DNA of 64,000 bases, from assembly GCA_951394045.1 (NCBI GenBank), contig OX595995.1:1488001-1552000 (forward strand). Reading direction: 5' to 3'. A program made the translations under genes and the position numbers. Below the pieces are notes generated by a model, which saw nothing but the letters and a program-made list of their open reading frames with translations, was not told the origin of the DNA and ran no database searches. This DNA comes from Nitzschia sp. DOCU1. Its lineage: Eukaryota > Bacillariophyta > Bacillariophyceae > Bacillariales > Bacillariaceae. Below are positions 43,533-55,019 of this stretch, in pieces (positions within the stretch are counted from its first letter, which is position 1; each line of letters opens with the position of its first letter).

Positions 43533-43979
43533 CTAGGTAGTGATGATCGCATCGGTGTTCATGTTCATCGTTTGGTTCTCAGAACAGTCTTTGAAAGGGA
43601 AAAATGAATCTTACTTTTTGCGTGTGATGGATCGATGTGGAATGAAGAAAAGAAGGGACCACAAACGGGGTATTGATGCATCAGAGGGAAATTCAGGGGG
43701 TGACGAATATTTGTGACATCATGATATGCCTTTTCGCGGAAAACGAATGGCATCCCATCTCCACCATACCAGGGAAACATTTTTATGCCAGGTATTTTCT
43801 ACCGGTGACCGTCTTCCGCGACGTTGAGGTTCTCGAAGGAAATGAACAATGGTGACGAGAGCAAGAGGGAACTACCGGTAGGATATTCGTTCGCAGACAA
43901 TGCCCGGAAAAAGGCGGTGGTGTCATTGTCTTGCACTATTGCGAACATTGAATAGTGACTCCTACTAGCAGGCTTTCTC

Positions 43980-46900
43980 ATGTCCTCGTACTCATCGGGA
44001 ACGAATTCGCTAGTAGGAAGCTTGGGCGATCACATTGAGGAACTTTCTTTGTTGGGTCGCGACGAAAGCTTCTACAGCAAAACTGGGTTATCGCTAGATG
44101 AGAGCAATCGGAAGAGTGGAATCCAACGTCTGTCGCCCCAGAAACGCAAAAGCAATGATTTATCAACCTTGACAATCGACAAGTTGACCTTTGAATCGCT
44201 GGGAATTCATGGGAGGGAACAGGAAATGTTTGATCTTAAGAACCAACTCGATTCACTAGTAGACTCTACAACCGAAAGACGCTTAACGCTCATTTCTGGG
44301 GCTAGCGGGAGCGGAAAGTCTGAACTTGCAGCGACGCTCTATCCTCGAGTGGTTCGGCATATGGGACTTTATGTCAGGGGTAAATTCGACTTGAACATGA
44401 GAAACGAGCCCTATTCAGGGATTGCGGGTGCTTGCGCCGAGATCTTTGGGGCCATCCTTCAATTTCGAATAAAAGATCCCGCTAAGTTCCAAACGCTGTG
44501 CAAGGAAATAGAGCATGCGCTCGGAGCAGAAGCCTCATTGCTAGCCCAAGTCATCCCTGCCATTGACGAGGTGGTTGAAACTGGTCTGACTAGCGCGACG
44601 TCGTTGCCACAGTCATCGTCGGGTGACGCCAAGAATCGGATTCAATTTGCTTTCTTACGGTTTATGCGCGTTGTATCAAAGCAATTTTCCCCACTACTCA
44701 TAGTGCTCGACGATCTTCAGTGGGCGGATAGCTCCTCACTCGATCTTTTGGAGGTTCTGATGCTAGATCGGCAGAATCCGAAATTCATGGTCGTCGGTAT
44801 ATATCGATCGAACGAGGTAGACGAGAAGCATATCTTCTACAGGTGCCTGCGTGAGCTTGAGACCAAAAGCAAGGATGGGGACTTTGTTCTGAGTCATGTG
44901 GCAATCAAAGATTTGGATTTGGAGGCTGTCCACAAAATCATCCAAGATGTGCTCAGTTGTCGAGGGGATTCACGTACGCTCGCTCTGGCGAAGATATGTC
45001 TTGACAAGACGAATGGCAACCCATTTTTTACTCTTCACTATTTGGCCATGCTGTACAACAAGAAGCTTTTGCAATTCAATTTTGGTACCTTGTCTTGGTT
45101 ATGGAACGAGGAGGAAATCCAATCAAGCACGCAAGCTAGCGACAATGTCGTGGACCTGCTGAAAGGAAAAATGCTTGGTCTCCCGTCCGATCTCTTGAAG
45201 ATGGTCAAGCTAGCGTCCTGTCTAGGCTCTACATTTGAGGTTGACACGCTGCGCCTTTTGTGGTCCAAGTCTGATGTGTTTGACGGTCGGTCGAATGACG
45301 AGTCGGTGTTCATCGCTTGTTTAGAACAGCTGGAAATGGAGGGTCTGATTGTCAAGAGCTCCGCCTTACCGCCATGTTGCAGATGGAGTCACGACAAGAT
45401 CCATGAAGCCGCTAGGGAACTTATTTCCAACGCCGAACGTGGCACATGGAAACGACAGGTCGGAGAAATCTTGGTATCGGAGCTAAGCGAGGAGGGGCTG
45501 GATTCTGCAATTTTCATTGTGGTGAACCTGCTGAATGATTCTCCACCAACAGCAGGCGACTTCGCAGGACGGTTGAGGTATGCTCGATTAAACTTTCATG
45601 CTAGCCGTAAGGCGATCAAAGTTTCCGCATTTGAAAGCGCTTCGGAATACGTGGCGATTGCCATCGACATGCTACCTAGTGACCACTGGAAGGAGCACTA
45701 CGAGCTAAGCTTGAAGCTCTATTCTATCGGGGCCAAGGCTGAGGGCTTTCTTGGCAACTTTGCGACGATGGAGCGTTATTGCCGCGCAGTTCTGTCGCAC
45801 TCAGACAAACCCCTCGAGGACAAGTTAGATGTTTATCACACCTGGATCGACAGCGTATTGAATGCAGGCAAAGTGCATGAGGCTACTGACCTGGCCTTGG
45901 AAGTCCTTGAAAAGTTCAACTGTCGCTTCCCGAAAAATCCAGCTGTCGTAACTCTGGAGCTAGTTGGGAACATCATTGGTATCAAGGCTACATTGAAGTC
46001 CCGCGATCCAACAAAGCTCAGTCGCATGAAGGATCCAACAAGAGTTCGGTTAATGAAGCTGCTTGATAAACTCATTACCTGTTTTTACTACCTGAAAGAT
46101 GCTCGATTGCCGTTGGTGGTCTTTCGAACACTGAGCTGGACCATGAAATACGGTGTCTGCGAATACTCTGCTGCCGCGTTTGCCACAACTGGCATGATAC
46201 TAACGGCCAAACTCGATGATATTCAAGGAGGCGCAAAATACGGTCAACATGCTCTTGATGTTTTGCGGATCTCTGGTTCTAACCTGATGGCGTCGCGAGT
46301 CATGTTTTGTGTCCATTCGTTTGTTTTTCCTTGGACGCAACCGCTCAGGAGCCATACCAAGCCTCTACTCCAAGCATACGATGGGGGTCTACAAACAGGG
46401 TGCGTGCGTGGACAACGTCTGATGACGCATTTTGAATACAGTTTGTGTCGCGTGGAATGATTTGACTCACCTTCGCCTTCTAGTGACACGGAAAGTGCTA
46501 TTTGGGCCATCTGCCGCTACATTCTAAATCACTTTCTTTCTGGAACTCCGTTGCAGACGGTGGAGGCCGATGTTTCGTTATATGGTAAACAAATGAGGGA
46601 TTTGAAGCGGGAGCAGGCTGTCAAAAGCGCGAAAGCGATGCACCAACTCTTTTTGAATCTGATGGGTCTCGACAATGTAGAAGATCCGACACAGTTTTTT
46701 GGGCAAGCAATGAGCGAAGACGATCTAACGAGGTCACGCGAAGACACATTCTGGAATGCCGCCGTCCTTATATTTAAAGGGACCTTGTGCACATACTTTG
46801 GGGAGCATGCTTGGCAAGTTGAGAGCATGGTCAAGTATGGGCACGACTTTGATGCGAAAATTCATGTGGCCTCGCCGCAAATCGTTTCTGATGCATATTT

Positions 46901-47342
46901 GAAGGGAATATCCTGTTTTGCGGTCGCGCGGCAGACGGGAAAGAGAAAATATGTCAGACTCGGTAAGATATGCAGAGCCAAACTCAGAAGATGGCAGAAA
47001 AACGGAAACCCGAACGTCAAGCACCAAGAGTCTTTGTTGGAAGCTGAATTTCTCGCCTTCAAAGGGCGCAATAATCTGGCGATCAAGCAGTTTGAAACCT
47101 CAATCCTGATCGCAGCCAGAGGCGGCTACCAACATGACGCCGCCCTTGCTAGTGAGCGACTAGCTGAGTTTCAGATCGAGGTTTTGAACGATGTCGAGGA
47201 GGGCAAGTACCGACTTCTCGAAGCCCTGAAATACTACAGCAGCTGGGGGGCCATGGGTAAAGTGGCCCACTTAGAGAAGAAATATCACGATTTGCTAAGG
47301 CCACAGGAAGTCTCTGAAGTGATCACCGTCGCCCGAGGATAA
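43980..47342 (+). CDS. Gene B6: STAND/AAA_16-type ATPase with TPR-like C-terminus
   Basis: Exon 1 is 43980-46399 and exon 2 46484-47342. The 84-bp intron (GTGCGT...CTTCTAG) has stops in frame; spliced product 1092 residues. It belongs with B7 in a second subfamily. The N-terminus is short (MSSYSSGTNSLVGSLG). 'GIHGREQEM' precedes Walker A GASGSGKS, and Walker B LLIVLDDLQWADSSSLDLL is intact. The final 260 residues are TPR-like, with 'YVRLGKICRAKLRRWQKNG' and 'GGYQHDAALASERLAEFQIE' shared with all copies. It is on the + strand, opposite to B1-B5, and is followed by B7 in direct tandem. The ATG sits in TTCTCATGTCC and is the first in frame. Function as for the family; no effector domain. Confidence 0.8.
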
Positions 47343-47496
47343 AATGCAAATGACGCGGCCCATGACTCGACTCGATGGTCGCGGAGGGTTGGTGCGACCA
47401 TTCTTCCCTTGGAGCAACACGAGTCAGAATTGTGTAAGAGACGGGTGGGGTTCTTCCTGAGTACATAGGCGCCAAACAGCTTTCATGCCCACCGAC
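47343..47496 (+). repeat. Duplicated 3' flank of B6 (matches 51916-52081)
   Basis: Downstream of both B6 and B7 the same blocks occur in order: AAAATGCAAATKACGCGG, CATTCTTCC, TTGGAGCAACA, CAGAATTGTGTA and GAGTACATAGGCGCC. So the tandem copying unit included the 3' flank. Confidence 0.75.
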
Positions 47497-48504
47497 GCGG
47501 CTCTGGAATCGGTGGTCTTAGGGTGGTACCATCCTTTTGCACGAGGAACAGGGGACAGAATGGCGCAGCAGGCAGGTGGCAAGGCTCCACAAGTACCCTG
47601 TGGTGGGGTGGCGAGGTCAGGAGCAACCGAGGAATGAGTCGACAATCTTGGCGCTATCCCAAATCAGCGATTGTGATACCCCTCTTCCCCCCCTTGTCGT
47701 CGCCCATGATATGTTCGTCCTACGAACTTTCTTGCTTCACAATGCATTTTTGGCGTCAAACAGCTTGCGGGCAAACCAATTCGACGCACGTGAAGCCATG
47801 GTCCCCTCCGCCATCAACTTCGGCGTCGTTGTTTCCTAGTGGAAATGGGTTCTGAGACAAGTACAAAATCACAAGATCCACTTTTTTCCATTCCACAACA
47901 AAAGGTGGCGCCGACACTCCCCATAGGACACGAACAACCAGTTCCTAGTAGGGGGTAATTGGGGTTCTATGCTGCCTCGTGGTTAGATCATGCAGTTGTT
48001 TTCTTGAACTGATTGACATTGTTTCCCGATGACATGGTGGACAGAGATGACCCCCCAAATTTGAAATTTCGGTTGGCATAGTGGCTCTGAGGGGGGGGGG
48101 ACAATAGATTGCCCAGGATAACCGCCGTTGCGGACTTGAAAGTCCGCAAGCTGCAAGAATGACACTGATAGAACAATGGCAACGAAGGAACGAATAGTTT
48201 GTTTCTCCGCCGTTCAGAAAATGGAACCGGGGCTTATATCTTCCTATTAGGTACATTGTGGCCCCCCATATGTAAAAAGAATACCGATAAGTGGAGTCAT
48301 GATCGGGCGAGCACATGACCGGTATTTTTTAGAAGAGGAAAAGTTCGGTTCGATTGATTCGATTCGATCAGGCCCAGCCTCTATCGTTGGCGAAAGTACG
48401 CTGGTTCTCAAAGGTGGTAGTTGACGACCCGATCCCCTTGCAGCAGCATTATTGAAGTGTTTGGTGCTTCCATTTTACTGAAGATTCATCAATCAATTGC
48501 TTCC
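47497..48504. other. Intergenic between B6 and B7
   Basis: Open frames on both strands (for example 47523-47855) show no motif. A run of ten G lies at about 48092-48101. The last few hundred bases are the presumed B7 promoter and are unlike the B6 upstream region. Confidence 0.45.
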
Positions 48505-51500
48505 ATGTCGTATTCGACTGGAAAAATTTCGCTGGGAAGCTCGGGTGATAAGGATGATGGGGGTTCCTCATTGGATCGCGAGGATGCCAAAACATCGTTG
48601 CGCTCTTTCAAAGACAGCGGCAGTGGTGATTCTCAACTCTTCGGCGGAAGTATTAATAGCCGAACCGAGCAGACCGCTCCAATGCCATCGTTTTCTGCCT
48701 TGAAACCCCAGAAACGTAAAAGCAATGATTTGTCAACCTTGACAATCGATAAGATGACATTTGACTCTCTGGGAATACACGGAAGGGATCGGGAGATCGC
48801 GGTCCTAAAGAGTCACTTCGATGCACTACTCGAGGCGAAGACAGAACGACGACTAATACTCATCGCTGGGGCCAGCGGGAGTGGAAAATCCAAATTAGCA
48901 GAGACGCTCCGTCAACGGGCGCTCCAGCACAAAGGACTTTATGTAAGCGGTAAATTCGATTTGAATATGCGGAGTGAGCCATATTCAGGGGTTGCGAGCG
49001 CTTGTGCCGAGATCTTAGGGGCCATCCTTCACTTTCGAATAAAAGACCCCACAAAGTTCCAAACACTATGTAAGGACATTGAGACTGCGCTGGGATCGGC
49101 AGCCTCTTTGCTAGCCCAAGTCATCCCTTCCATTGAAGAGGTGGTTGAAACTGGTGTGACTGGCGCGACGTCGTCGCCACAGCAGTCTTCGTCGGGTGAC
49201 GCCAAGAACAGGATTCAATTCGCTTTCTTACGGTTTCTGCGAGTTGTAACCAGACAATTCTCCCCTCTAATCATCGTGTTGGACGATCTTCAGTGGGCGG
49301 ATAGCGCCTCCTTGGATCTTTTGAAGGTTCTGATGCTCGATCGGCAGAATCCGAAAATCATGTTTATCGGAATATATCGATCAAACGAGGTAGACGAAAC
49401 ACATATCTTATACAATTGTCTATGTGAGCTTGAGACCAAAAGCCAGGACGGAGACTTCATTCTGAGTCTTCTTGAAATCAACGATTTGGATATCGGGGCT
49501 GTTCATGAAATCATCCAAGATGTGCTCAGTTGTTCAGGTGACTCACGTACGCTAGTTCTGGCGCAGATATGTCTTGACAAGACGAATGGGAACCCATTTT
49601 TTCTTCTTCAGTACTTGGCCATGCTGTACAACAAGAAACTTTTGCAATTCAATTTTGGTACCTTGTCCTGGGTTTGGAAGGTGGAGGAAATCGAATCATA
49701 CACGCAAGCTAGCGACAATGTCGTGGACCTGCTGAAAGGGAAAATGCTTGGTCTTTCAGCAGAACTTTTGAAGATGCTCAAGCTAGCTTCCTGCCTTGGC
49801 TCTACATTTGAGGTTGATACACTGCGAATCTTGTGGTACAAGTCTGATGTGTTTGACGGTCGGTCAGCTGACGATTCGATGTTCATCGCTGGGTTGGAAC
49901 AGCTGGAAGCGGAAGGTCTTATTGTCCAGAGCTCCATCTTTCCGTCATGTCTCAGATGGTGTCACGACAAGATACACGAAGCCGCTTTGGAGCTTGTTCC
50001 GAACGACGAACGTGGCGCATGGAAACGACAGGTCGGAGAAATCTTGGTATCGGAGCTAAGCGAGGAGGGGCTGGATTCTGCAATATTCGTTGTGGTGAAC
50101 CTGTTGAATGATTCTCCGCCGATAGAAAGCGACTTCGCAGGACGGTTGAGGCATACTCGATTAAACTTTCATGCTAGCCGTAAGGCGATCAAGGTTTCGG
50201 CGTTTGAGAGCGCTTCCAAATACGTGGCGATTGCCATCGAAATGTTACCTGGTGACCACTGGAAAGAGCACTACGAGCTGAGCTTGAAGCTCTATTCTAT
50301 CGGCGCCAAGGCCGAGGGCTTTCTTGGCAACGTTGAGACCATGGAGCGGTATTGTAAAGAAGTTTTGTCTCAAGAAGAACACTGCTTCGGGGACAAGTTA
50401 GATGTTTATCACGCTTTGATCGACAGCGTATTGAACACTGGCAAAGTGCAAGAGGCTACTGACTTGGCCTTGGAAGTCCTAGCAAAGTTCAACTGTCGGT
50501 TTCCAAAGAATCCATCCATCGTGGCTGTGGGAGTAGTTTGGAAAATCATCGGCATCAAGGCCACTATGAAGTCCCGCGATCCGACAAAGCTCAGTCGCAT
50601 GAAGGATCGAACCAGAGCTGAGTTGATGAAGCTGCTTGATAAACTCATTACCTGTTTCTACATGCTAAAGGATATTCGATTGCCGTTGGTGGTCTTTCGA
50701 ACCCTAGACTGGACCATGAAATATGGTGTCTGCGAGTACTCTGCTGCCGCGTTCGCCACAACTGGCATGATGCTAACGGCCAAACTCGATGATATTCAAG
50801 GAGGCACAATCTACGGTCAACATGCTCTTGATGTTTTGCGGATCTCTGGTTCTAACCTGATGGCGTCGCGAGTCATGTTTTGTGTCCATTCGTTTGTTTT
50901 TCCTTGGACACAACCGCTCAGGAGCCAGACCAAGCCTCTACTCCACGCTTATGATGTGGGTCTGCAAACAGGGTACGTGTGTGGACGACGTCTGATGACG
51001 CATTTTGAATACAGTTTGTGTCGCGTGGAATGATTTGACTCACCTTCGCCTTCTAGTGACACGGAAAGTGCTACTTGGGCCATCTGCCGCTGTATTTTGA
51101 ATCACTTTCTTTCTGGGACTCCGTTACAGATGTTGGAGGCCGATATTTCCTTATACATCAAACAAATGAAGGATTTGAAGCGGGAGCAGGTTATCAAAAC
51201 CTCGAAAGGGATGCACCAACTCTTTCTGAATCTAATGGGTCTAGACAATGCCGAAGATCCAACACGTTTTTCTGGACAAGCCATGAGCGAAGACGATCTT
51301 GCGAGGTCACGCGTAGACATATTTTGGCATGCTTCCATCCTTAAATTTCAAGGGACTCTCTTCACGTTCTTTGGTGAACATGCTTTGCAGGTAGACAGCA
51401 TGGTCAAGTATGGGCACGACTTCGATGCGAAAAATCGTTTGGTTTCACCGCAAACCGTTTCTGATGCATATTTGAAGGGTATATCGTGTTTTGCGGTCGC

Positions 51501-51915
51501 CCGACAAACAGGAAAGAAGCAATATGTCAGACTGGGTAAGCTATGCAGAGCCAAACTCAGAAGATGGCAGAGAAACGGCAACCCGAACGTCAAGCACCAA
51601 GAGTCTTTCTTGGAAGCCGAATTTCTCGCCTTCAAAGGGCACAATAATCTGGCGATCAAGCAGTTTGAAGCCTCCATCCTGATCGCAGCCAGAGGCGGCT
51701 ACCAGCATGACGCCGCCCTTGCTAGTGAGCGACTAGCTGAATTTCAGATCGAGGTTTTGAACGATATCGAGGAGGGCAAGTACCGACTTCTCGAAGCCAT
51801 GAAATACTACAGCAGCTGGGGAGCCATGGGTAAAGTGGCCCACTTAGAGAAGAAATATCACGATTTGCTAAGGCCACAGGAAGTCTCTGAAGTGATCACC
51901 GTCGCCCGAGGATAA
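48505..51915 (+). CDS. Gene B7: STAND/AAA_16-type ATPase with TPR-like C-terminus
   Basis: Exon 1 is 48505-50972, the intron 50973-51056 (84 bp, GTACGT...CTTCTAG) and exon 2 51057-51915; 1108 residues. The start is decided here: the open frame upstream of 48505 has no ATG, and ATGTCGTAT aligns with B1 and B2. The N-terminal tail is B1-like ('SLGSSGDKDDGGSSLDRED'). The ATPase and C-terminal halves are B6-like ('AIKVSAFESASKYVAIAIEM', 'LRISGSNLMASRVMFCVH'). That mosaic suggests gene conversion or recombination between subfamilies. Walker A GASGSGKS is intact. The Walker B aspartates are kept (LIIVLDDLQWADSASLDLL). The 3' flank repeats that of B6. Confidence 0.8.
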
Positions 51916-52081
51916 AATGCAAATTACGCGGGTCATGACTGGATGGTCGAAGGGTTGGCGCAACCATTCTTCCGTTGGAGCAACAATTCTTCCCTTGGAG
52001 CAACAGAAGACAGAATTGTGTAGCAGGCGGGTGGGGTCCTCCTGAGTACATAGGCGCCAAACAGCTTTCTTGCCCACCGAC
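51916..52081 (+). repeat. Duplicated 3' flank of B7 (matches 47343-47496)
   Basis: Same blocks as after B6, with one internal duplication (CTTCC-TTGGAGCAACA twice in a row, about 51969-52003). Confidence 0.75.
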
Positions 52082-52274
52082 TCAGAACAGTTCGCTGCCG
52101 ATCTACTACTACTGCTAACGTCGTAGATACGGAAGGATGGTTGTTTATGGAGACTATATTTTACAAGAAGTATATCTAATGTCGGTGCCAATCAAAGAGC
52201 AACAGGAACATTAACAGATTTGATGCTGGTTGCTCCCAAACACTCTACAGGAAACACCACTTCGTTTCACTTTT

Positions 52275-53018
52275 TTATTTGGTCTTTGCCGATTCTGCAG
52301 CAACTGCTGGGTCGTCATGAATGACGGGGGCCTTGAACTTGTAGGTATTCCACAAGGACGCATCCGCCAACAAATTCACCATGAATTTTGCTACCGTGGC
52401 ACGCGTTACAATACCCGATCCAAACAAGCCTCCGGGAGGAGGTTTCGCATGCAAGACGTATTTTTGTGGTTCACCATCTTGCAAATCGGTGGGCCGCACG
52501 ATGCACCATTCCGGCTGTTCTCGGAGCGACCACACATAGGCTGCCGTTTCTTCATTGTCGGCATGAGGTGGCAGCAAGTTTCGCAACAAGAACAAAATTA
52601 CACGTTCGGTTCGAGAACGTGGATCGTCACCGGGCATGGAGACACCATCGGATCCCATCAAAATGAATTTGGCCGACGAAGGCATGACCTGGGTTAATCT
52701 AGTCACGGCAGTTTTGACCAGTCGACGATCCTCTCGTCCAAACAAGCCCTTCATTGTCATATTGTGGCCCAAACAACTCACCACAGCCGTACAATCTTGA
52801 GTAAGCATCTTCAAGCCACTGTCAGAAACTTGGGAAATTGATGCTTCTGTAATTTGAAGTCGCTCGCCATAACTTGCCGGAGTCAACAGACTCTTCATCT
52901 TTTCGGCGCTTCGGCAAATCACCTTGACAGTCTGTCCTTGATCCAAAAGATATTGGACGACATACTTTCCGGTAGCTCCAGTGGCACCGACAACGAGTGT
53001 TTTTGTAGTAGTCGACAT
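52275..53018 (-). CDS. NmrA/atypical-SDR NAD(P)-binding protein, copy 2
   Basis: A single exon of 247 residues, the paralogue of 30722-31468. The Rossmann motif VVGATGATGKYVV and 'VVSCLGHN' are kept, as is 'FILMGSDGV'. The differences cluster in the second half: 'WSLREQPEWCIVRPTDLQDGE' has an extra two residues, and 'HAKPPPGGLFGSGIVTRATV' differs. Both end 'ESAKTK'. It is in inverted orientation about 21 kb away, with the B6-B7 tandem between. Same inferred role (nucleotide-dependent oxidoreductase or redox sensor), substrate unknown. Confidence 0.85.
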   Translation of the reverse strand: MSTTTKTLVVGATGATGKYVVQYLLDQGQTVKVICRSAEKMKSLLTPASYGERLQITEASISQVSDSGLKMLTQDCTAVVSCLGHNMTMKGLFGREDRRLVKTAVTRLTQVMPSSAKFILMGSDGVSMPGDDPRSRTERVILFLLRNLLPPHADNEETAAYVWSLREQPEWCIVRPTDLQDGEPQKYVLHAKPPPGGLFGSGIVTRATVAKFMVNLLADASLWNTYKFKAPVIHDDPAVAAESAKTK

Positions 53019-53359
53019 GATTGCTGTTTTTGTTCGTGTAGTAGCAGACTTGCAACTTGGAGAGAAATGGATTTTATGATACCTTTTTTGGATGTATCTT
53101 TTGAATCGTGATTGTGTTGTCTGAGTGGCTTTGGATTTGGCACGTAGTGTTCCTGCGCAGTCAAAGTGCTAAACTTTGGTCGGCGGTTAACTGTCGGTTG
53201 TGTAGATTCTACGACATGGGCAGTACATCGAAGTGATCTACACTGGTGCTTGCGGAACATCCAAGAACAAAACTACGACGGTGAAGCCTTCTTCGTTGTC
53301 GGCACATCATCCTTTTCCCTCTACGATACTATGATAGAGGCTTTCTCAACTGCCGCCCC

Positions 53360-53953
53360 ATGATATACCTCATTTTGACGACCATGGACCTCCCGACACC
53401 AAAGCTATCCGAGTTGACCACCCTTCAAATATACGGGTATGCCGTTTATCTCATCCCGTTCTGTGTGTTAACAGTATGGATGCTGTATCGAAATCACTGG
53501 CCGCAACCCTGGAAATCCAACTATCCGCCCTTTGATGAAACTTTTCTGAAATATGTCGAGGATGACAACTTTTGGGGCGGCAATCCAGAAATTAAAAGTC
53601 TCTTGAACAAAATGCTCAAATGTTATCGCGACCCAGAGTGTCATGGTGTGATATTGTCGTATGGCAAGTCTCGACTTCAAATGCTGCAATTTTCCAAGGA
53701 TCCTCCAGTGTTATTCAAAGGCACGCCCATGATTCCTCTCATGAAGTGGGGAAATTCCACAAAGCAGACAGCGGCCATGGAATTTTTGAGCGCTCAAAAG
53801 GACAAACGCATCGAATACATGACTTGTACGACAGAAGATGTGTTTCGAGCCTTTTTTGAGCATGTGGCAGCCACGGCACTATCCAAGGGCGAAACCGATG
53901 TGGGTACTGGCATTCGCATTTATCGGGGACATTTGTCGCCCAAAAAAGTATAA
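53360..53953 (+). CDS. Unknown protein with one transmembrane segment
   Basis: A single frame of 197 residues. The first ATG is at 53360; an ATG nine codons on has the better context (ACCATGG). A TM helix 'YAVYLIPFCVLTVWMLY' is followed by an aromatic-rich 'WPQPWKSNYPPFDETFLKYV'. A compact soluble domain follows, with 'GVILSYGKSRLQMLQF' and 'KRIEYMTCTTEDVFRAFFEH'. I do not recognise the domain. Topology and size suggest a membrane-anchored protein with a cytosolic or lumenal domain of about 150 residues. The intact frame and amino-acid composition support a real gene. Confidence 0.5.
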   Translation: MIYLILTTMDLPTPKLSELTTLQIYGYAVYLIPFCVLTVWMLYRNHWPQPWKSNYPPFDETFLKYVEDDNFWGGNPEIKSLLNKMLKCYRDPECHGVILSYGKSRLQMLQFSKDPPVLFKGTPMIPLMKWGNSTKQTAAMEFLSAQKDKRIEYMTCTTEDVFRAFFEHVAATALSKGETDVGTGIRIYRGHLSPKKV

Positions 53954-55019
53954 TTCCCCAATGGTATGGAACCATCGAATTGAATGTTGTATCTATTGGA
54001 TTCCGTACTACACATTTTTGGTCGGCGTGTGTGGTTTATCCCTTTTCGTTGGTCGGGGCGGCTCGAAAATCCATTCTTGACGTGTTGTACAAACTGCCAC
54101 CCGGCTGGAGATCATCGGAAGCAGCATTAATTTTGAAACGAAAAGAAGGCTATTGTATGATAATGTAAGACGAAAATAATGCTGAATGGATTCTCTCTTC
54201 GTTGTCGTACTACAAAGCAATCATAATTCTGGCTTCTCCCTAGCTACAGACAGTAGTGCGGAACGAAGCTCCGTCATATCCGATGGGAGCGCGCATATGG
54301 CTCGTACTAGCCATGCTACTAGATCGAGACTGTTTCATTCGACTAGTATCACAACAGAGTCGTGTTCTCGTTGGACGACTATTCGGTAGGGGAAGACCAA
54401 CTCGGCAAGCGTTTTTGCTGAAGATCCGAGACAAAGTATCCGACCCATTCGAATATCGTTTCACCGCGCCGGGCGGGCACTGCACTGCGTCCCGCGGCGA
54501 GACAGCCATCGTGCCACACAGGTACCAGGTACACGGCAGATGAGCTATCCCTCCGACAAAACTTGTGGCTTCTTACATCTACTAGTAGAGGTCCTCATTC
54601 GAGCGATCTACCGTAATTATAACGGATATACATGTCGAATGCCGTAAGTATAATGGTAGCCAGCCATTGGGGGCTGGCTCAAGTTTTGGAAGTAACCTGA
54701 AATGTGACGAAAGTGACCTAGCGGAATGATGTAGAAAAATATTGCGGTCACTAGTACCTGGATGTATCATGAGGTGTCTCTAGTGGCGGAAGCAGGTGTG
54801 GTGCACACACCCCTTGACTCTTTGGGGTCTTCACCGTTCGATGAATTTCAATGTCGTCCTTCTTGACAACTTACAAGGAGGATGCAGAAGACAGCTTTTT
54901 CGTGAGCGGAATTTCATAGATGACGATAGCCTCAAAATGTATGCGATGCCGAGAAGAAAGAAGACCGTGGATAGTTTTTGATAGTAATCCGATATTGTGC
55001 TCCATCCTGACCATGGTTC
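53954..55019. other. Intergenic, nothing recognised
   Basis: Short frames at 54186-54389 and 54256-54543 lack motifs and overlap each other. I see no RNA gene. The stretch 54780-54990 also has no supported content. Confidence 0.45.
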
